Under the pieces are notes generated by a model. It had not been told where the DNA came from. It made no database searches and worked only from the letters and a program-made list of their open reading frames with translations. Both the position numbers and the translations under genes were made by a program. Below, piece by piece: positions 44,563 to 51,892 of a DNA stretch of 64,000 nt (position 1 is its first letter; every line of letters starts with the position of its first letter). Source of the DNA: Chloroflexota bacterium (lineage in GTDB: Bacteria > Chloroflexota > Anaerolineae > Anaerolineales > Villigracilaceae); assembly GCA_021414245.1 (NCBI GenBank), contig JAIOOU010000004.1, positions 310,001 through 374,000 of the forward strand. Direction: 5' to 3'.

Positions 44563-45126
44563 TTATTTCCAGACCATCGTTTTCCATTTTTCAGTAAAGA
44601 CGGCGATCGCGGATTGATCGAACAGCGTCAGACGGACGACCTTCAGCATGGATTCGGTTTCCCTGAAATATTCCTCGATGGTTTTGTAAAAAATACCGGC
44701 GGCACGGTCCTTGGGAAAGCCGAAGATGCCCGTGGAAATGGCCGGCATGGCAATGGAGGAACATTTCAAATCGTCAGCCACGCGCAAGGAGCCTGTGATG
44801 GCATCTGCCAGCTTGTTGTCCTCGTCGCCGTCGCCCCAGACAGGGCCCACAGCGTGGATCACATATTTCGCAGGCAGTGCCCCGGCCGAAGTCCAGGCCG
44901 GATGCGCGTGAGGGACCGGGCCGTGGTCCCGGACCCAGCGATCGCTTTCCTCCTGGATGACATCCCCGCCGCGCCGGGCAATGATCCAGGCCACACCGCC
45001 GCCGTGCTGCAGATGTCCGTTGGCCGGATTGACCACCGCGTCCACGATCTCCTTGGTCACATCGCCCTGAACGAGCTGCAGGCTTTGCCCGGTGGATAGA
45101 ATGCGCTCTGCCAGGATGAAATTCAT
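44563..45126 (-). CDS. Macro-domain protein (ADP-ribose/OAADPr hydrolase-like)
   Basis: 187 residues. QGDVTKEIVDAVVNPANGHLQHGGGVA is the macro-domain ADP-ribose-binding strand and loop (with the Asn-Gly-Gly pattern), and ISTGIFGFPKDRAA is the second loop. Such proteins bind or hydrolyse ADP-ribose or O-acetyl-ADP-ribose. It lies 60 nt after rplT, past a strong hairpin, and 22 nt before the rRNA methylase gene. A functional link to translation is not evident. Confidence 0.9.
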   Translation of the reverse strand: MNFILAERILSTGQSLQLVQGDVTKEIVDAVVNPANGHLQHGGGVAWIIARRGGDVIQEESDRWVRDHGPVPHAHPAWTSAGALPAKYVIHAVGPVWGDGDEDNKLADAITGSLRVADDLKCSSIAMPAISTGIFGFPKDRAAGIFYKTIEEYFRETESMLKVVRLTLFDQSAIAVFTEKWKTMVWK

Positions 45127-45152
45127 TTTGCAATTTTACCCCCGTTAAATGG

Positions 45153-45181
45153 CACAGGGACCGGCGTCGCCGGTCCCTGTG
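45153..45181 (-). terminator. Strong hairpin after rplT, terminator or attenuator
   Basis: A perfect 13-bp GC-rich stem (45153-45165 with 45169-45181) and 3-nt loop, 5 bases after the rplT stop. The minus-strand tail has only a weak T-run (ATTTAAC), so partial read-through into the macro-domain gene is likely. Confidence 0.65.
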
Positions 45182-45186
45182 GAAGA

Positions 45187-45528
45187 TTACTTTGTTTTCG
45201 CCACAACCGCGGCGAAGGCCTGCGGGTTGCGGACTGCGATATCGGCCAGCATCTTGCGATTGAGCTCGATATTCGCCTTTTTGAGCGAGGCCACCAATTT
45301 GCTGTAGGTGGTGCCGTTCAAACGGGCGGCCGCATTGATGCGGGCGATCCATAACTTGCGCAGATCGCGTTTGCGGACGCGGCGATCACGGGTGGCGTAC
45401 CATAGGCTTTTGAGCATGGCCTCGTTCGCACGCCTGAACAACAGGTGCTTCGAGCCGCGCTGGCCCTTCGTGATCTTCAAAACCTTTTTGTGACGTAGAT
45501 GCCCTTGCGGGCCTCCTTTTACGCGCAT
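45187..45528 (-). CDS. rplT: Ribosomal protein bL20
   Basis: 113 residues. HRHKKVLK-like [24 protein letters not shown] and [17 protein letters not shown] are typical bL20, which binds 23S rRNA early in assembly and represses its own operon in several bacteria. It is the third gene of infC-rpmI-rplT, with a 97-nt gap after rpmI that could hold a regulatory structure. Confidence 0.96.
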   Translation of the reverse strand: MRVKGGPQGHLRHKKVLKITKGQRGSKHLLFRRANEAMLKSLWYATRDRRVRKRDLRKLWIARINAAARLNGTTYSKLVASLKKANIELNRKMLADIAVRNPQAFAAVVAKTK

Positions 45529-45625
45529 TTCCTTACCTCCTGCAAACTCGCGGGCGTCGGCAGGTCATGCCAGTTGCGTACACCCGAAAGCCGCACATAA
45601 AAATTGACGATCCCAGGAATAACGA

Positions 45626-45856
45626 TTATTCCATGTTGGGGGCGAGACGTTTGATGCGTTTAATGTACTTGCGACCTTTTACCACGATCGTTTCGCTCAA
45701 TAACGCCTTGGTGCGGTCCGACGTGCGGCGGCGTAAATGGCTTTTGCCGCCTTTGGTTCGCACAAGTGTGCCGGAGCCGGTCAGACGAAATCTTTTGGAT
45801 GTCGCCTTGTGGGTCTTCAGCTTTAATTTACCAGACTTCTTTGCTTTGCGAGGCAT
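45626..45856 (-). CDS. rpmI: Ribosomal protein bL35
   Basis: 76 residues, highly basic: MPRKAKKSGKLKLKTHKATSKRF and KGGKSHLRRRTSDRTK are the bL35 signature. The C-terminal extension RKYIKRIKRLAPNME is a little longer than in E. coli. It lies between infC and rplT. Confidence 0.95.
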   Translation of the reverse strand: MPRKAKKSGKLKLKTHKATSKRFRLTGSGTLVRTKGGKSHLRRRTSDRTKALLSETIVVKGRKYIKRIKRLAPNME

Positions 45857-45940
45857 TGCTGTTCGCTCCTTTCAGAAAAATTAACCACGGGATTCGTGCC
45901 TGCCCGTGGACTATCAACCTGTTCAGGGACTTGCTGCTCT

Positions 45941-46513
45941 TTAGGCTTCCGCTTCCGGCTTAACCTCGGCCTGTTCGGCCTTTTCCTTCTTTTTCACCGC
46001 GCCTTTGGCAGGGGCCAGCACCACGAGCATGGTACGGCCTTCCATTTGCGGCGGGACTTCCACCACTGCCACATCGACCAGATCCTGGACGATCTCGCGC
46101 AGGTCTTCGAGCGCAATTTCGGGGTAGTCCATTTCGCGCCCGCGGAATTTGATCGTGACGCGCACCTTGTGTCCCTGGCCAAGCCAGCGGCGGGCGTCAT
46201 CCACCTTGAAGCCGCGGTGCGCTCCGTTCGTCTTGGGGCGCAGGCGGATTTCCTTGATCTCGACCTTGGTTTGGGCCTTTTTGGCTTCGCGTTCCTTCTT
46301 CGTCTTTTCGTAAATGAACTTTCCAAAATCCATCACACGGCAGACGGGAGGCACGGCTCCAGGGGAGACCTCGACCAGATCCATATCGGCATCGCGCGCG
46401 ATTTGCAAAGCCTGGCGAATCGGCACAACTCCGACATTGCCACCGTCCGGTCCGATTAAGCGGACCTCGTTGACGCGGATACCTTCATTTACTCGAAATT
46501 CGTTGGCGCTGAT
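45941..46513 (-). CDS. infC: Translation initiation factor IF-3, with a probable AUC start codon
   Basis: 190 residues if translation starts at ATC 46513. The conserved IF3 N-terminus (SANEFRVNEGIRV, EVRLIGPDGGN) is encoded upstream of the first ATG/GTG/TTG-type codon, a GTG at 46426, which would delete about 29 residues of the N-terminal domain. The in-frame codon two before the ATC is TAG, so translation cannot start further up. A near-perfect AGAGGAG lies six bases before the ATC. The linker and C-terminal domain (DLREIVQDL, PQMEGRTMLVVLAP) follow, then a Lys/Glu/Ala tail. IF3 rejects non-canonical start codons; E. coli infC uses AUU for autoregulation. Confidence 0.93.
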   Translation of the reverse strand: MSANEFRVNEGIRVNEVRLIGPDGGNVGVVPIRQALQIARDADMDLVEVSPGAVPPVCRVMDFGKFIYEKTKKEREAKKAQTKVEIKEIRLRPKTNGAHRGFKVDDARRWLGQGHKVRVTIKFRGREMDYPEIALEDLREIVQDLVDVAVVEVPPQMEGRTMLVVLAPAKGAVKKKEKAEQAEVKPEAEA

Positions 46514-46519
46514 ATGCTA

Positions 46520-46608
46520 CTCCTCTTTATCAATGAAACAAATCCAGCCTGGAAGCGGCTGGTTTTTTAGCGGGGCGAATGATACCATGAAGGCGGGTGA
46601 ATCGTCAA
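46520..46608 (-). promoter_or_regulatory. infC promoter, leader hairpin and Shine-Dalgarno
   Basis: Read on the minus strand: TTGACG (46608-46603), 18-nt spacer, TATCAT (46584-46579), giving a leader of about 60 nt. The leader holds an A-run and a 6-bp hairpin (46562-46557 with 46549-46544), then AGAGGAG (46526-46520) before the ATC start. The hairpin is a candidate site for L20 or IF3-linked control, which is speculation. Confidence 0.6.
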
Positions 46609-46641
46609 CGAAAAGGCGGCGGCAGGGGGCGGGCGGCTAAA

Positions 46642-46671
46642 AAAATAGAGCCGGGCGATCGGCTCTATTTT
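46642..46671 (-). terminator. Rho-independent terminator of trxA
   Basis: A 12-bp stem (46642-46653 with 46660-46671), 6-nt loop, followed on the minus strand by a run of T, three bases after the trxA stop. Confidence 0.88.
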
Positions 46672-46674
46672 GCA

Positions 46675-46998
46675 TTACACATGCGGTGTGACTTTTGCGC
46701 TCAGTTTGTCTTTCGGCTGAAAACCGGTCATGCGTTCCTTGATCTCGCCGCCTTTGAAGAGCATGAGGGTGGGAATGCCCATGACTCCGTACTGCATCAT
46801 GATGTTCGGGTTTTGGTCCGCGTCGAGCTTGACGACCTTGACCTTGCCCTCCCATTCACCGGCCAGCTGCTTCACAATGGGTTCGATCATCTTGCACGGC
46901 TGGCACCAGGTTGCGGTGAAATCCACCAAAACGGGCAGGTCCGCGCCGATTACTTCCTGTTGAAAATCTGCTTCTGTTACATAATTTAGATCTGTCAT
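46675..46998 (-). CDS. trxA: Thioredoxin
   Basis: 107 residues of thioredoxin fold. The active site is ATWCQPCKMIEPI, so the usual WCGPC has become WCQPC. The cis-proline loop MGIPTLMLFKGG is intact. It reduces protein disulfides in the cytoplasm. The Gly-to-Gln change between the cysteines should alter the redox potential; such variants occur naturally. It is a single gene with its own terminator, divergent from the tRNA-Lys gene. Confidence 0.93.
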   Translation of the reverse strand: MTDLNYVTEADFQQEVIGADLPVLVDFTATWCQPCKMIEPIVKQLAGEWEGKVKVVKLDADQNPNIMMQYGVMGIPTLMLFKGGEIKERMTGFQPKDKLSAKVTPHV

Positions 46999-47045
46999 TT
47001 TTTGCCTCCGGGTTCCTAGACGCAGCGTTGTTTTCGATTATTACG

Positions 47046-47074
47046 TTGACGTTCCAATTTTCACGTGATAAAAT
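47046..47074 (+). promoter_or_regulatory. tRNA-Lys promoter
   Basis: TTGACG (47046-47051), 17-nt spacer, TAAAAT (47069-47074), 18 bases before the mature tRNA. Confidence 0.75.
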
Positions 47075-47092
47075 GCAGTCCGCTTTAGTGAT

Positions 47093-47164
47093 GGGCGCGT
47101 AGCTCAATGGCAGAGCAGTGGCCTTTTAAGCCATTTGTTGAGGGTTCGAGTCCCCCCGCGCTCA
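47093..47164 (+). tRNA. tRNA-Lys (anticodon TTT)
   Basis: A full cloverleaf: acceptor GGGCGCG (47093-47099) pairs with 47157-47163 with one G-U, D-arm GCTC/GAGC, anticodon loop CTTTTAA with TTT, and T-arm containing GGTTCGAGTCC. The discriminator is A at 47164. The 3' CCA is not encoded. The 3' part of the gene is repeated twice downstream. Confidence 0.95.
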
Positions 47165-47371
47165 CAAGCTGTCCTCCTGTTTGTCGGGAGGACTTTTTGT
47201 TTTGTTGAGCGTCCCCGCAGGGGGATGTTATTCGAGTCTCCGCGCTCACAAGTTGTCCTCCTGTTTTGCCGGGAGGACTTTTTGTTTTGTTAAGCGTCCC
47301 CGCAGGGGGGATGGTATTCGAGTCTCCGCGCTCACAAGTTGTCCTCCTATTTGGGAGGACTTGTTGTTTAA
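47145..47371 (+). repeat. 86-bp tandem repeat of the tRNA-Lys 3' end plus terminator (2.6 copies)
   Basis: TTCGAGTC occurs at 47145, 47231 and 47317, exactly 86 bases apart. Each unit contains the tRNA T-arm/acceptor 3' end (..CCGCGCTCACAAG), an intrinsic terminator (GTCCTCC...GGAGGAC followed by Ts; stems at 47171-47193, 47255-47278 and 47341-47360) and a GCGTCCCCGCAGGGG stretch. The last copy ends in a shortened terminator. The 5' half of the tRNA is not repeated. Only the first terminator is needed for the tRNA; the third lies just before the end of the convergent HEAT gene. Confidence 0.92.
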
Positions 47372-47372
47372 T

Positions 47373-48368
47373 CTATTCGTCCTGGTCCGTTTCCTCGAGT
47401 TCGTCCTCGTCGAGCTCATCTTCGTCGAGAGACAACAGGTCGAACTTGTTCAGTTCCTCGGTGAAATCCAGATTTTCGAGGGCGTCTTCCAGGAATGCAA
47501 CCGCGTCTTCATCTTCCGTGTTTTCGATCAAATTGAGCAGGTAGATGCGGGCGTCATCCCCGCCGATCTGGGAAAGGGACCAGATCGCACCCGCGACCAC
47601 ATCGTCATCCTCCTCTTCCTCCTCGAGCATTTGCAGCAGGATTGGACCGGCGTCCTGGATGATGAGTTCGCCGGCGGCTTCCACGGCCGCGAACCGAATG
47701 CGCGGATCATCGTTGAGCAGCATGCTGACCACATCTTCATTCCAGCGTTCGTCGTGGGAGCGGCCCATGGCGCGCAGGGCGCTGGCGATCCAGGTCGGGT
47801 CCGCGCGTTGAAAGGCGGATTCGATCAGGCCTTCCAGTTCCGTCCGCGAGGAGTATCCCAGCGCTTCCAGGCAGCGTTTTCGCAGGACCGGGGTGTCTTC
47901 GCTTCTGACGATCGAGATCAGCGCGTCTTCCGCCTTGCGCTGGATGGTTCCCGGAAGTTTTTCCAGTTCGCCCAGCAGAATGAATTCGCCGAGCAGGTTG
48001 GCCGCCTCCATGCGCGGATCGAGTTCCGGATCGTTTAAGAGAATGTCCGTTAATTTGACGGCAAGCTTCGGGTCGTCTGATTCGGCCTGCAGTCGAATGG
48101 CGCGGGACCGCACCTCTGCATCCGTGTCGTCCAGCAGGGAACGGCCAATGTCAATGTAGGAAACGATGTTGTCCGTGTCCATGTTGTTGATCAGCTGGTC
48201 GAGCAGGAGCAGTTTGCGGGCCGGTTTGACGCTCGGCCAGATGTCCAGGAACAGGCGCAGGGACTTCGGGTCGAGGTCCGAATAATATTGCAAATGACTC
48301 TGCGGGATGTCCTTTTTGGAATCCAGCAGGTGGTCGAGTATGTTTTGAAAGGTGGGGGTTTCTGCCAT
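47373..48368 (-). CDS. HEAT-repeat protein
   Basis: 331 residues from the ATG at 48368, one base after the stop of the protease gene (TAAT-ATG), so translation is coupled. Helical HEAT units (about 70-290) contain motifs such as AEVRSRAIRLQAE, PRMEAANLLGE and PRIRFAAVEAAGEL. The C-terminus is extremely acidic (LSLDEDELDEDELEETDQDE). The last repeat region has a run of Glu/Asp (EEEEEDDDVV). HEAT proteins are binding scaffolds; no partner is evident except the upstream site-2 protease. Confidence 0.85.
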   Translation of the reverse strand: MAETPTFQNILDHLLDSKKDIPQSHLQYYSDLDPKSLRLFLDIWPSVKPARKLLLLDQLINNMDTDNIVSYIDIGRSLLDDTDAEVRSRAIRLQAESDDPKLAVKLTDILLNDPELDPRMEAANLLGEFILLGELEKLPGTIQRKAEDALISIVRSEDTPVLRKRCLEALGYSSRTELEGLIESAFQRADPTWIASALRAMGRSHDERWNEDVVSMLLNDDPRIRFAAVEAAGELIIQDAGPILLQMLEEEEEDDDVVAGAIWSLSQIGGDDARIYLLNLIENTEDEDAVAFLEDALENLDFTEELNKFDLLSLDEDELDEDELEETDQDE

Positions 48369-48369
48369 A

Positions 48370-49482
48370 TTAAGGGTGGGGAATCTGAACAGGATTGACG
48401 AAATCCATGACGTTGACAAAGAGCATCAGCCCGATCAGCAGCAGCATGGCGATCCCGTTGACCATGTTTTCCCATTCGGCCGGGATGCGTTTGCGGAAGA
48501 GGATCTCGGGCAGGGTGAAGAGAATGCGTCCGCCGTCCAGCGCAGGGATGGGGAAGAGGTTCATCACGCCCAGCGAAATGCTCAGGACGCCGATCAGGTT
48601 CAGGGTCCAATTGGTGGGTTTGGGCGCGCCGCCCGCGGCCGGTGTGGTGACCGCTTCCTGGCGGGTGGAGACATCCTCCTGCACGGCCACGTCGAACATG
48701 CTGTAGATGCCTTTGAAGCCCACAAAGCGCGCATCTTCAGGCGCGATCGCGCCGCGGATCAACGCGATGGGCAGGTACACAATCGTGGCGGCCTGCAGGC
48801 CCGTGACCGTGAAGCCGCCCGTTACGCTTTCGATGAAGGTGGCCGGCCGGGTGGGATAGGTGAGGCCCACTCCCAACGCGCCTTCGCTTTTATTGCGGGT
48901 CGAGAGCGGCGTGGCGGTCAAGGTGATCTTTTCGCCGTTGCGGTCGATCACGAATTCAACCGGCGTATCCAGGTTCTGCTTGATCAGGGCGATGGTCGCA
49001 TCGATGTCGGTCACGCTCTGGCCGTTGACCGTCAGCAGGATGTCGCCGCTTTGAATGCCGGCCTGTTGGGCCGGGGAGTTCTCGCCGATCGACTCGATCT
49101 TGATCGAGCCGGGCACAGCCACGCCTTCAAATGAAATCAGGAAGGAGAACACCACGATCGCGGTCAGCAGGTTCATGAGTGGGCCGGCGAAGAGCACGAC
49201 CAGTCGTTTCCAAGGGCTGGCAAAGCTGAAGCCTCCGGGGACGGTGGGATCGTTCTCGCCTTTAAGGCGGACAAAGCCGCCCAATAACAGGGCATGGATC
49301 GTGAATTCGGTCCCCTGCCAGGTGAAGAGGGTCACCAGTTTTTTGGAGGGCAGGCCGATGCCAAACTCCTCCACGGCCACGCCCGCCCAACGCGCGGCAA
49401 TGAAGTGACCCAGCTCGTGCACAAATATCATTCCGCCCAGGGCGAAAATGAAGATGATCAATGTTACAAAACCAGATACCAT
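48370..49482 (-). CDS. rseP: Site-2 metalloprotease (RseP-like), M50 family
   Basis: 370 residues. The zinc site HELGH is at residues 22-26 in the first helix; a second motif NLFPIPALDGGRIL provides the third ligand Asp. One PDZ domain (about 115-190; AQQAGIQSGDILLTVNGQSV) lies between the helices. It cleaves membrane proteins within the bilayer, for example anti-sigma factors. Neither an anti-sigma factor nor the usual neighbours (dxr, uppS, cdsA) are beside it; it is coupled to the HEAT-repeat gene. Confidence 0.9.
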   Translation of the reverse strand: MVSGFVTLIIFIFALGGMIFVHELGHFIAARWAGVAVEEFGIGLPSKKLVTLFTWQGTEFTIHALLLGGFVRLKGENDPTVPGGFSFASPWKRLVVLFAGPLMNLLTAIVVFSFLISFEGVAVPGSIKIESIGENSPAQQAGIQSGDILLTVNGQSVTDIDATIALIKQNLDTPVEFVIDRNGEKITLTATPLSTRNKSEGALGVGLTYPTRPATFIESVTGGFTVTGLQAATIVYLPIALIRGAIAPEDARFVGFKGIYSMFDVAVQEDVSTRQEAVTTPAAGGAPKPTNWTLNLIGVLSISLGVMNLFPIPALDGGRILFTLPEILFRKRIPAEWENMVNGIAMLLLIGLMLFVNVMDFVNPVQIPHP

Positions 49483-49593
49483 TTTTTATCCTTTCACGCG
49501 CATTTACCGCGCGGTCAGTAAATTATATCCTTGTTTTATTTTTCAAAATTTAGGATTGGATGAGTAAAACCGGCATGTTCTTGAAGATGCGAA

Positions 49594-49617
49594 ACCGCCA
49601 GGTCTTTCCCTGGCGGT
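49594..49617 (-). terminator. Hairpin after the decarboxylase gene
   Basis: A 9-bp stem (49594-49602 with 49609-49617), 6-nt loop, 18 bases after the stop on the minus strand. The T-tail is weak (TTTC), so its strength is uncertain. Confidence 0.6.
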
Positions 49618-49634
49618 CATTGGTGAGGATGGGT

Positions 49635-50600
49635 TCAGATGAGTCGGGCGGGCCCGCCGACGCCGGCCACGAGCACTTCGCTCACGCCGGGAAGTTCGCT
49701 TAAGCGCTTCCGGACCGCCTCAACCTGCCCGGAAGGACAAAGGACATGCACATTCGCCCCGGCATCCACCGTGTAGGCGGCGGGAATGCCCCCGGCGCGC
49801 CACTCGCGCACCGCGTGAAAGATGCCGACCGTGGCGGCCTGCCAGTACATCAGCGGGGGCGTGGAGGTCATCATGACCGAATGCATCATGTCCGAGTCGT
49901 GTTCGATGATGTTCGCAAAGGCTTCGAAGTCCTTGTTGAGGATGGCCGTGCGGCAGATCTCCAGCCTGCGCGAGGTATCCGCCACGCGCGCCGCCTGCAG
50001 CGGACTTGTGCCAGCGATGGCATGACCTTCCGTGGAGCCGGTCTTCTTGTGCGCGGCGTTGACCACCGCGATGCAGTCGGTAAGTTGCCAGTGTTCCGGG
50101 GGGGCGATCGAAACCGCCAGTGAGTCCCCGTCCCCGCTGCCCATCCGCCATTCGACAAATCCGCCCGGGATGGAGCGCGATGCCGAGCCCGAGCCGCGCC
50201 GCGCCAGCCGCGATAACTGCGTCTCGGACAGGGACAGGCCCGCCGCGCGGGAGGAAGCGAGCGCGAGGGCTGCGAAGGCTGCCGCCGAGGAGGCGATGCC
50301 CGCACCCGCGGGGAAATTGTTCGTGCTGGAAACTTCCGCGCATTCCTGGATATTCGCCATCTCACGCACCAGGTCGAGGATGGAGGAGACGCGCTCGAGT
50401 CCCTTGCCGGTCACGGCGCGCTCGTTGATCGTGAGCGAATCCTGCCCAGCCGAATGGAAGGTGACCGTTGTGCGGGTGAACAATCCATCCAGGTTCATCG
50501 AGATGGAGCCGTTGACGGGCAGGCGTAACGAATTGTCACGATTGCCCCAGTATTTAATGAAGGCGATATTGGGATGGGCTTGGGCGGTAAAGGTTGCCAT
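49635..50600 (-). CDS. mvaD: Mevalonate diphosphate (or phosphomevalonate) decarboxylase, GHMP family
   Basis: 321 residues. HPNIAFIKYWGNRD with Lys16, SISMNLDGL, the phosphate loop PAGAGIASSAAAFAALA, and the catalytic Asp in YTVDAGANVHVL match the decarboxylase branch of GHMP kinases. It converts mevalonate diphosphate to isopentenyl diphosphate with ATP. Chloroflexota are known to include homologues (Roseiflexus) that use phosphomevalonate instead and need isopentenyl phosphate kinase; sequence reading alone cannot decide. No other mevalonate genes are in the window. The usual GLASSA has become GIASSA. Confidence 0.82.
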   Translation of the reverse strand: MATFTAQAHPNIAFIKYWGNRDNSLRLPVNGSISMNLDGLFTRTTVTFHSAGQDSLTINERAVTGKGLERVSSILDLVREMANIQECAEVSSTNNFPAGAGIASSAAAFAALALASSRAAGLSLSETQLSRLARRGSGSASRSIPGGFVEWRMGSGDGDSLAVSIAPPEHWQLTDCIAVVNAAHKKTGSTEGHAIAGTSPLQAARVADTSRRLEICRTAILNKDFEAFANIIEHDSDMMHSVMMTSTPPLMYWQAATVGIFHAVREWRAGGIPAAYTVDAGANVHVLCPSGQVEAVRKRLSELPGVSEVLVAGVGGPARLI

Positions 50601-50790
50601 GTGCAGAGTTTATCATGAAGGACGCATCTGCATACTCCGGCACGGCTACTTGGGGGGATGCCTTTGCTGGAAGCGTAAAAGATGGGTTCGTAATGCCTTC
50701 GTACTTCCTTCGTACACGGTTCGTAAGGCTTGGTTGCCATATATGGGGGTGACCCGCTTGCCCGGTGCGGACTCTTGCGCCTGCCACGCA

Positions 50791-50839
50791 TTGACCGCAG
50801 GTCTGCGAACCGCATATAATCTTTTTGAGACCTGCGGTC
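50791..50839 (+). promoter_or_regulatory. Consensus promoter overlapped by a pair of dyads
   Basis: TTGACC (50791-50796), 18-nt spacer, TATAAT (50815-50820). GACCGCAGGTCT (50793-50804) and AGACCTGCGGTC (50828-50839) form a perfect 12-bp inverted repeat across the promoter, and each half is itself a GACC-3-GGTC dyad. This arrangement looks like an operator pair, or a hairpin at the 5' end of the transcript. It lies just before the RHS fragment. Confidence 0.55.
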
Positions 50840-50876
50840 GCAAGTCTCGACGGGCGAAACTGCAGATTTCCAAAAC

Positions 50877-51869
50877 TTGGTTTCGACAACGGATGGTAAC
50901 GGAAGCTTGACAACCCAGCAGCGCTACCTGCCCTTCGGCGGCGAGCGGACAAATATTGGAGTCATCACCCAAACGGATCTCGGTTATACGGGGCAACGTG
51001 ACCTCGGCATGGGTTTGATGGATTACAAGGCACGTTTCTATTCGCCTTATATCAACCACTTTTTACAACCGGATACTATTATTCGTAATCCAGCAAAGCC
51101 TCAAACATTTAATAGATTCTCTTACGTAATTAATAACCCAATTAATCGAATCGATCCGTCCGGCCATGATGACTGGTGGTGTGGCACAGCATCCTGCTCT
51201 TACAATTATTACAATAAAAGTAATTACAGCCCTGAAGCAGAACTTGAATATATTAAATCAGAAACTGGTAAGAAATACAATACAACTTTATCGAATGAAG
51301 GTGATCGAAATTGGGACATAAAAAGTGCAAGAGTTGTCGATTTAGCATTGAATACTATGAATGATGCGGTAGGCGGCAATCTGAACATGATCATTGGCAA
51401 CCCAGTTCTACGACTATTTAATTATAAGCCAACTGATGAGTGCCCAAAAGGTTGTACTTATAATGGGATAACGCATCCAAACTTGGTAGTGAATTTCTAT
51501 ATCACATCAACGCTGCGCTTGCAAAATGCGTTTCATGAATTTGGGCATGTTATAAATTACTATCTAAACAATGCTATTACAAATGAAATGAGTCAGACTC
51601 CAGGACGTATAGATGGGACTTATGTTTTTGGTGGTAACGGTATAGGTATTTTGCCGATAGATGCTTTGGTATATTCACCCAAAGTCGCTGATCCTTATCA
51701 TGAGGGCGGGTCAGAAGCTATTCAACATAAATCTCTTGATTCTGACGAGCAATGGGCAGATATGTGGGCCAACTATGCTATTGGAAATTGGAACTTGATT
51801 ACTGATAAAGGTGCTTTAATTAATGACAGTGTAGGTAATTATTTGTCACCTTACATGGTTAATAAATAA
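50877..51869 (+). CDS. Truncated RHS-repeat protein tip with C-terminal HExxH domain
   Basis: 330 residues from a TTG without a Shine-Dalgarno; the frame is open from 50829 (after a TGA). It holds the RHS core (RYLPFGGERTN, TGQRDLGMGLMDYKARFYSP, FLQPDTI, NRFSYVINNPINRIDPSGH, residues 1-97), where toxin domains begin in full RHS proteins. The C-terminal part (98-330) has FHEFGH with His220 and His224, and EQWADMWANY with Glu291, so a gluzincin-like zinc metallopeptidase is likely. The large RHS barrel is missing. Low GC. The following lipoprotein may be a partner. Translation is uncertain because no start signal is clear. Confidence 0.7.
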   Translation: MVSTTDGNGSLTTQQRYLPFGGERTNIGVITQTDLGYTGQRDLGMGLMDYKARFYSPYINHFLQPDTIIRNPAKPQTFNRFSYVINNPINRIDPSGHDDWWCGTASCSYNYYNKSNYSPEAELEYIKSETGKKYNTTLSNEGDRNWDIKSARVVDLALNTMNDAVGGNLNMIIGNPVLRLFNYKPTDECPKGCTYNGITHPNLVVNFYITSTLRLQNAFHEFGHVINYYLNNAITNEMSQTPGRIDGTYVFGGNGIGILPIDALVYSPKVADPYHEGGSEAIQHKSLDSDEQWADMWANYAIGNWNLITDKGALINDSVGNYLSPYMVNK

Positions 51870-51892
51870 TATAATTATCAAAAGGTGATGTT

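Noticed and set aside
46426-46426. GTG at 46426 as the infC start
   Set aside because: It would remove conserved N-terminal residues of IF3 and lacks a Shine-Dalgarno, unlike the ATC at 46513.
47181-48038. A 285-codon open frame on the plus strand that starts in the tRNA-tail repeats
   Set aside because: It is the shadow of the HEAT-repeat gene, and its first part is terminator repeat sequence.
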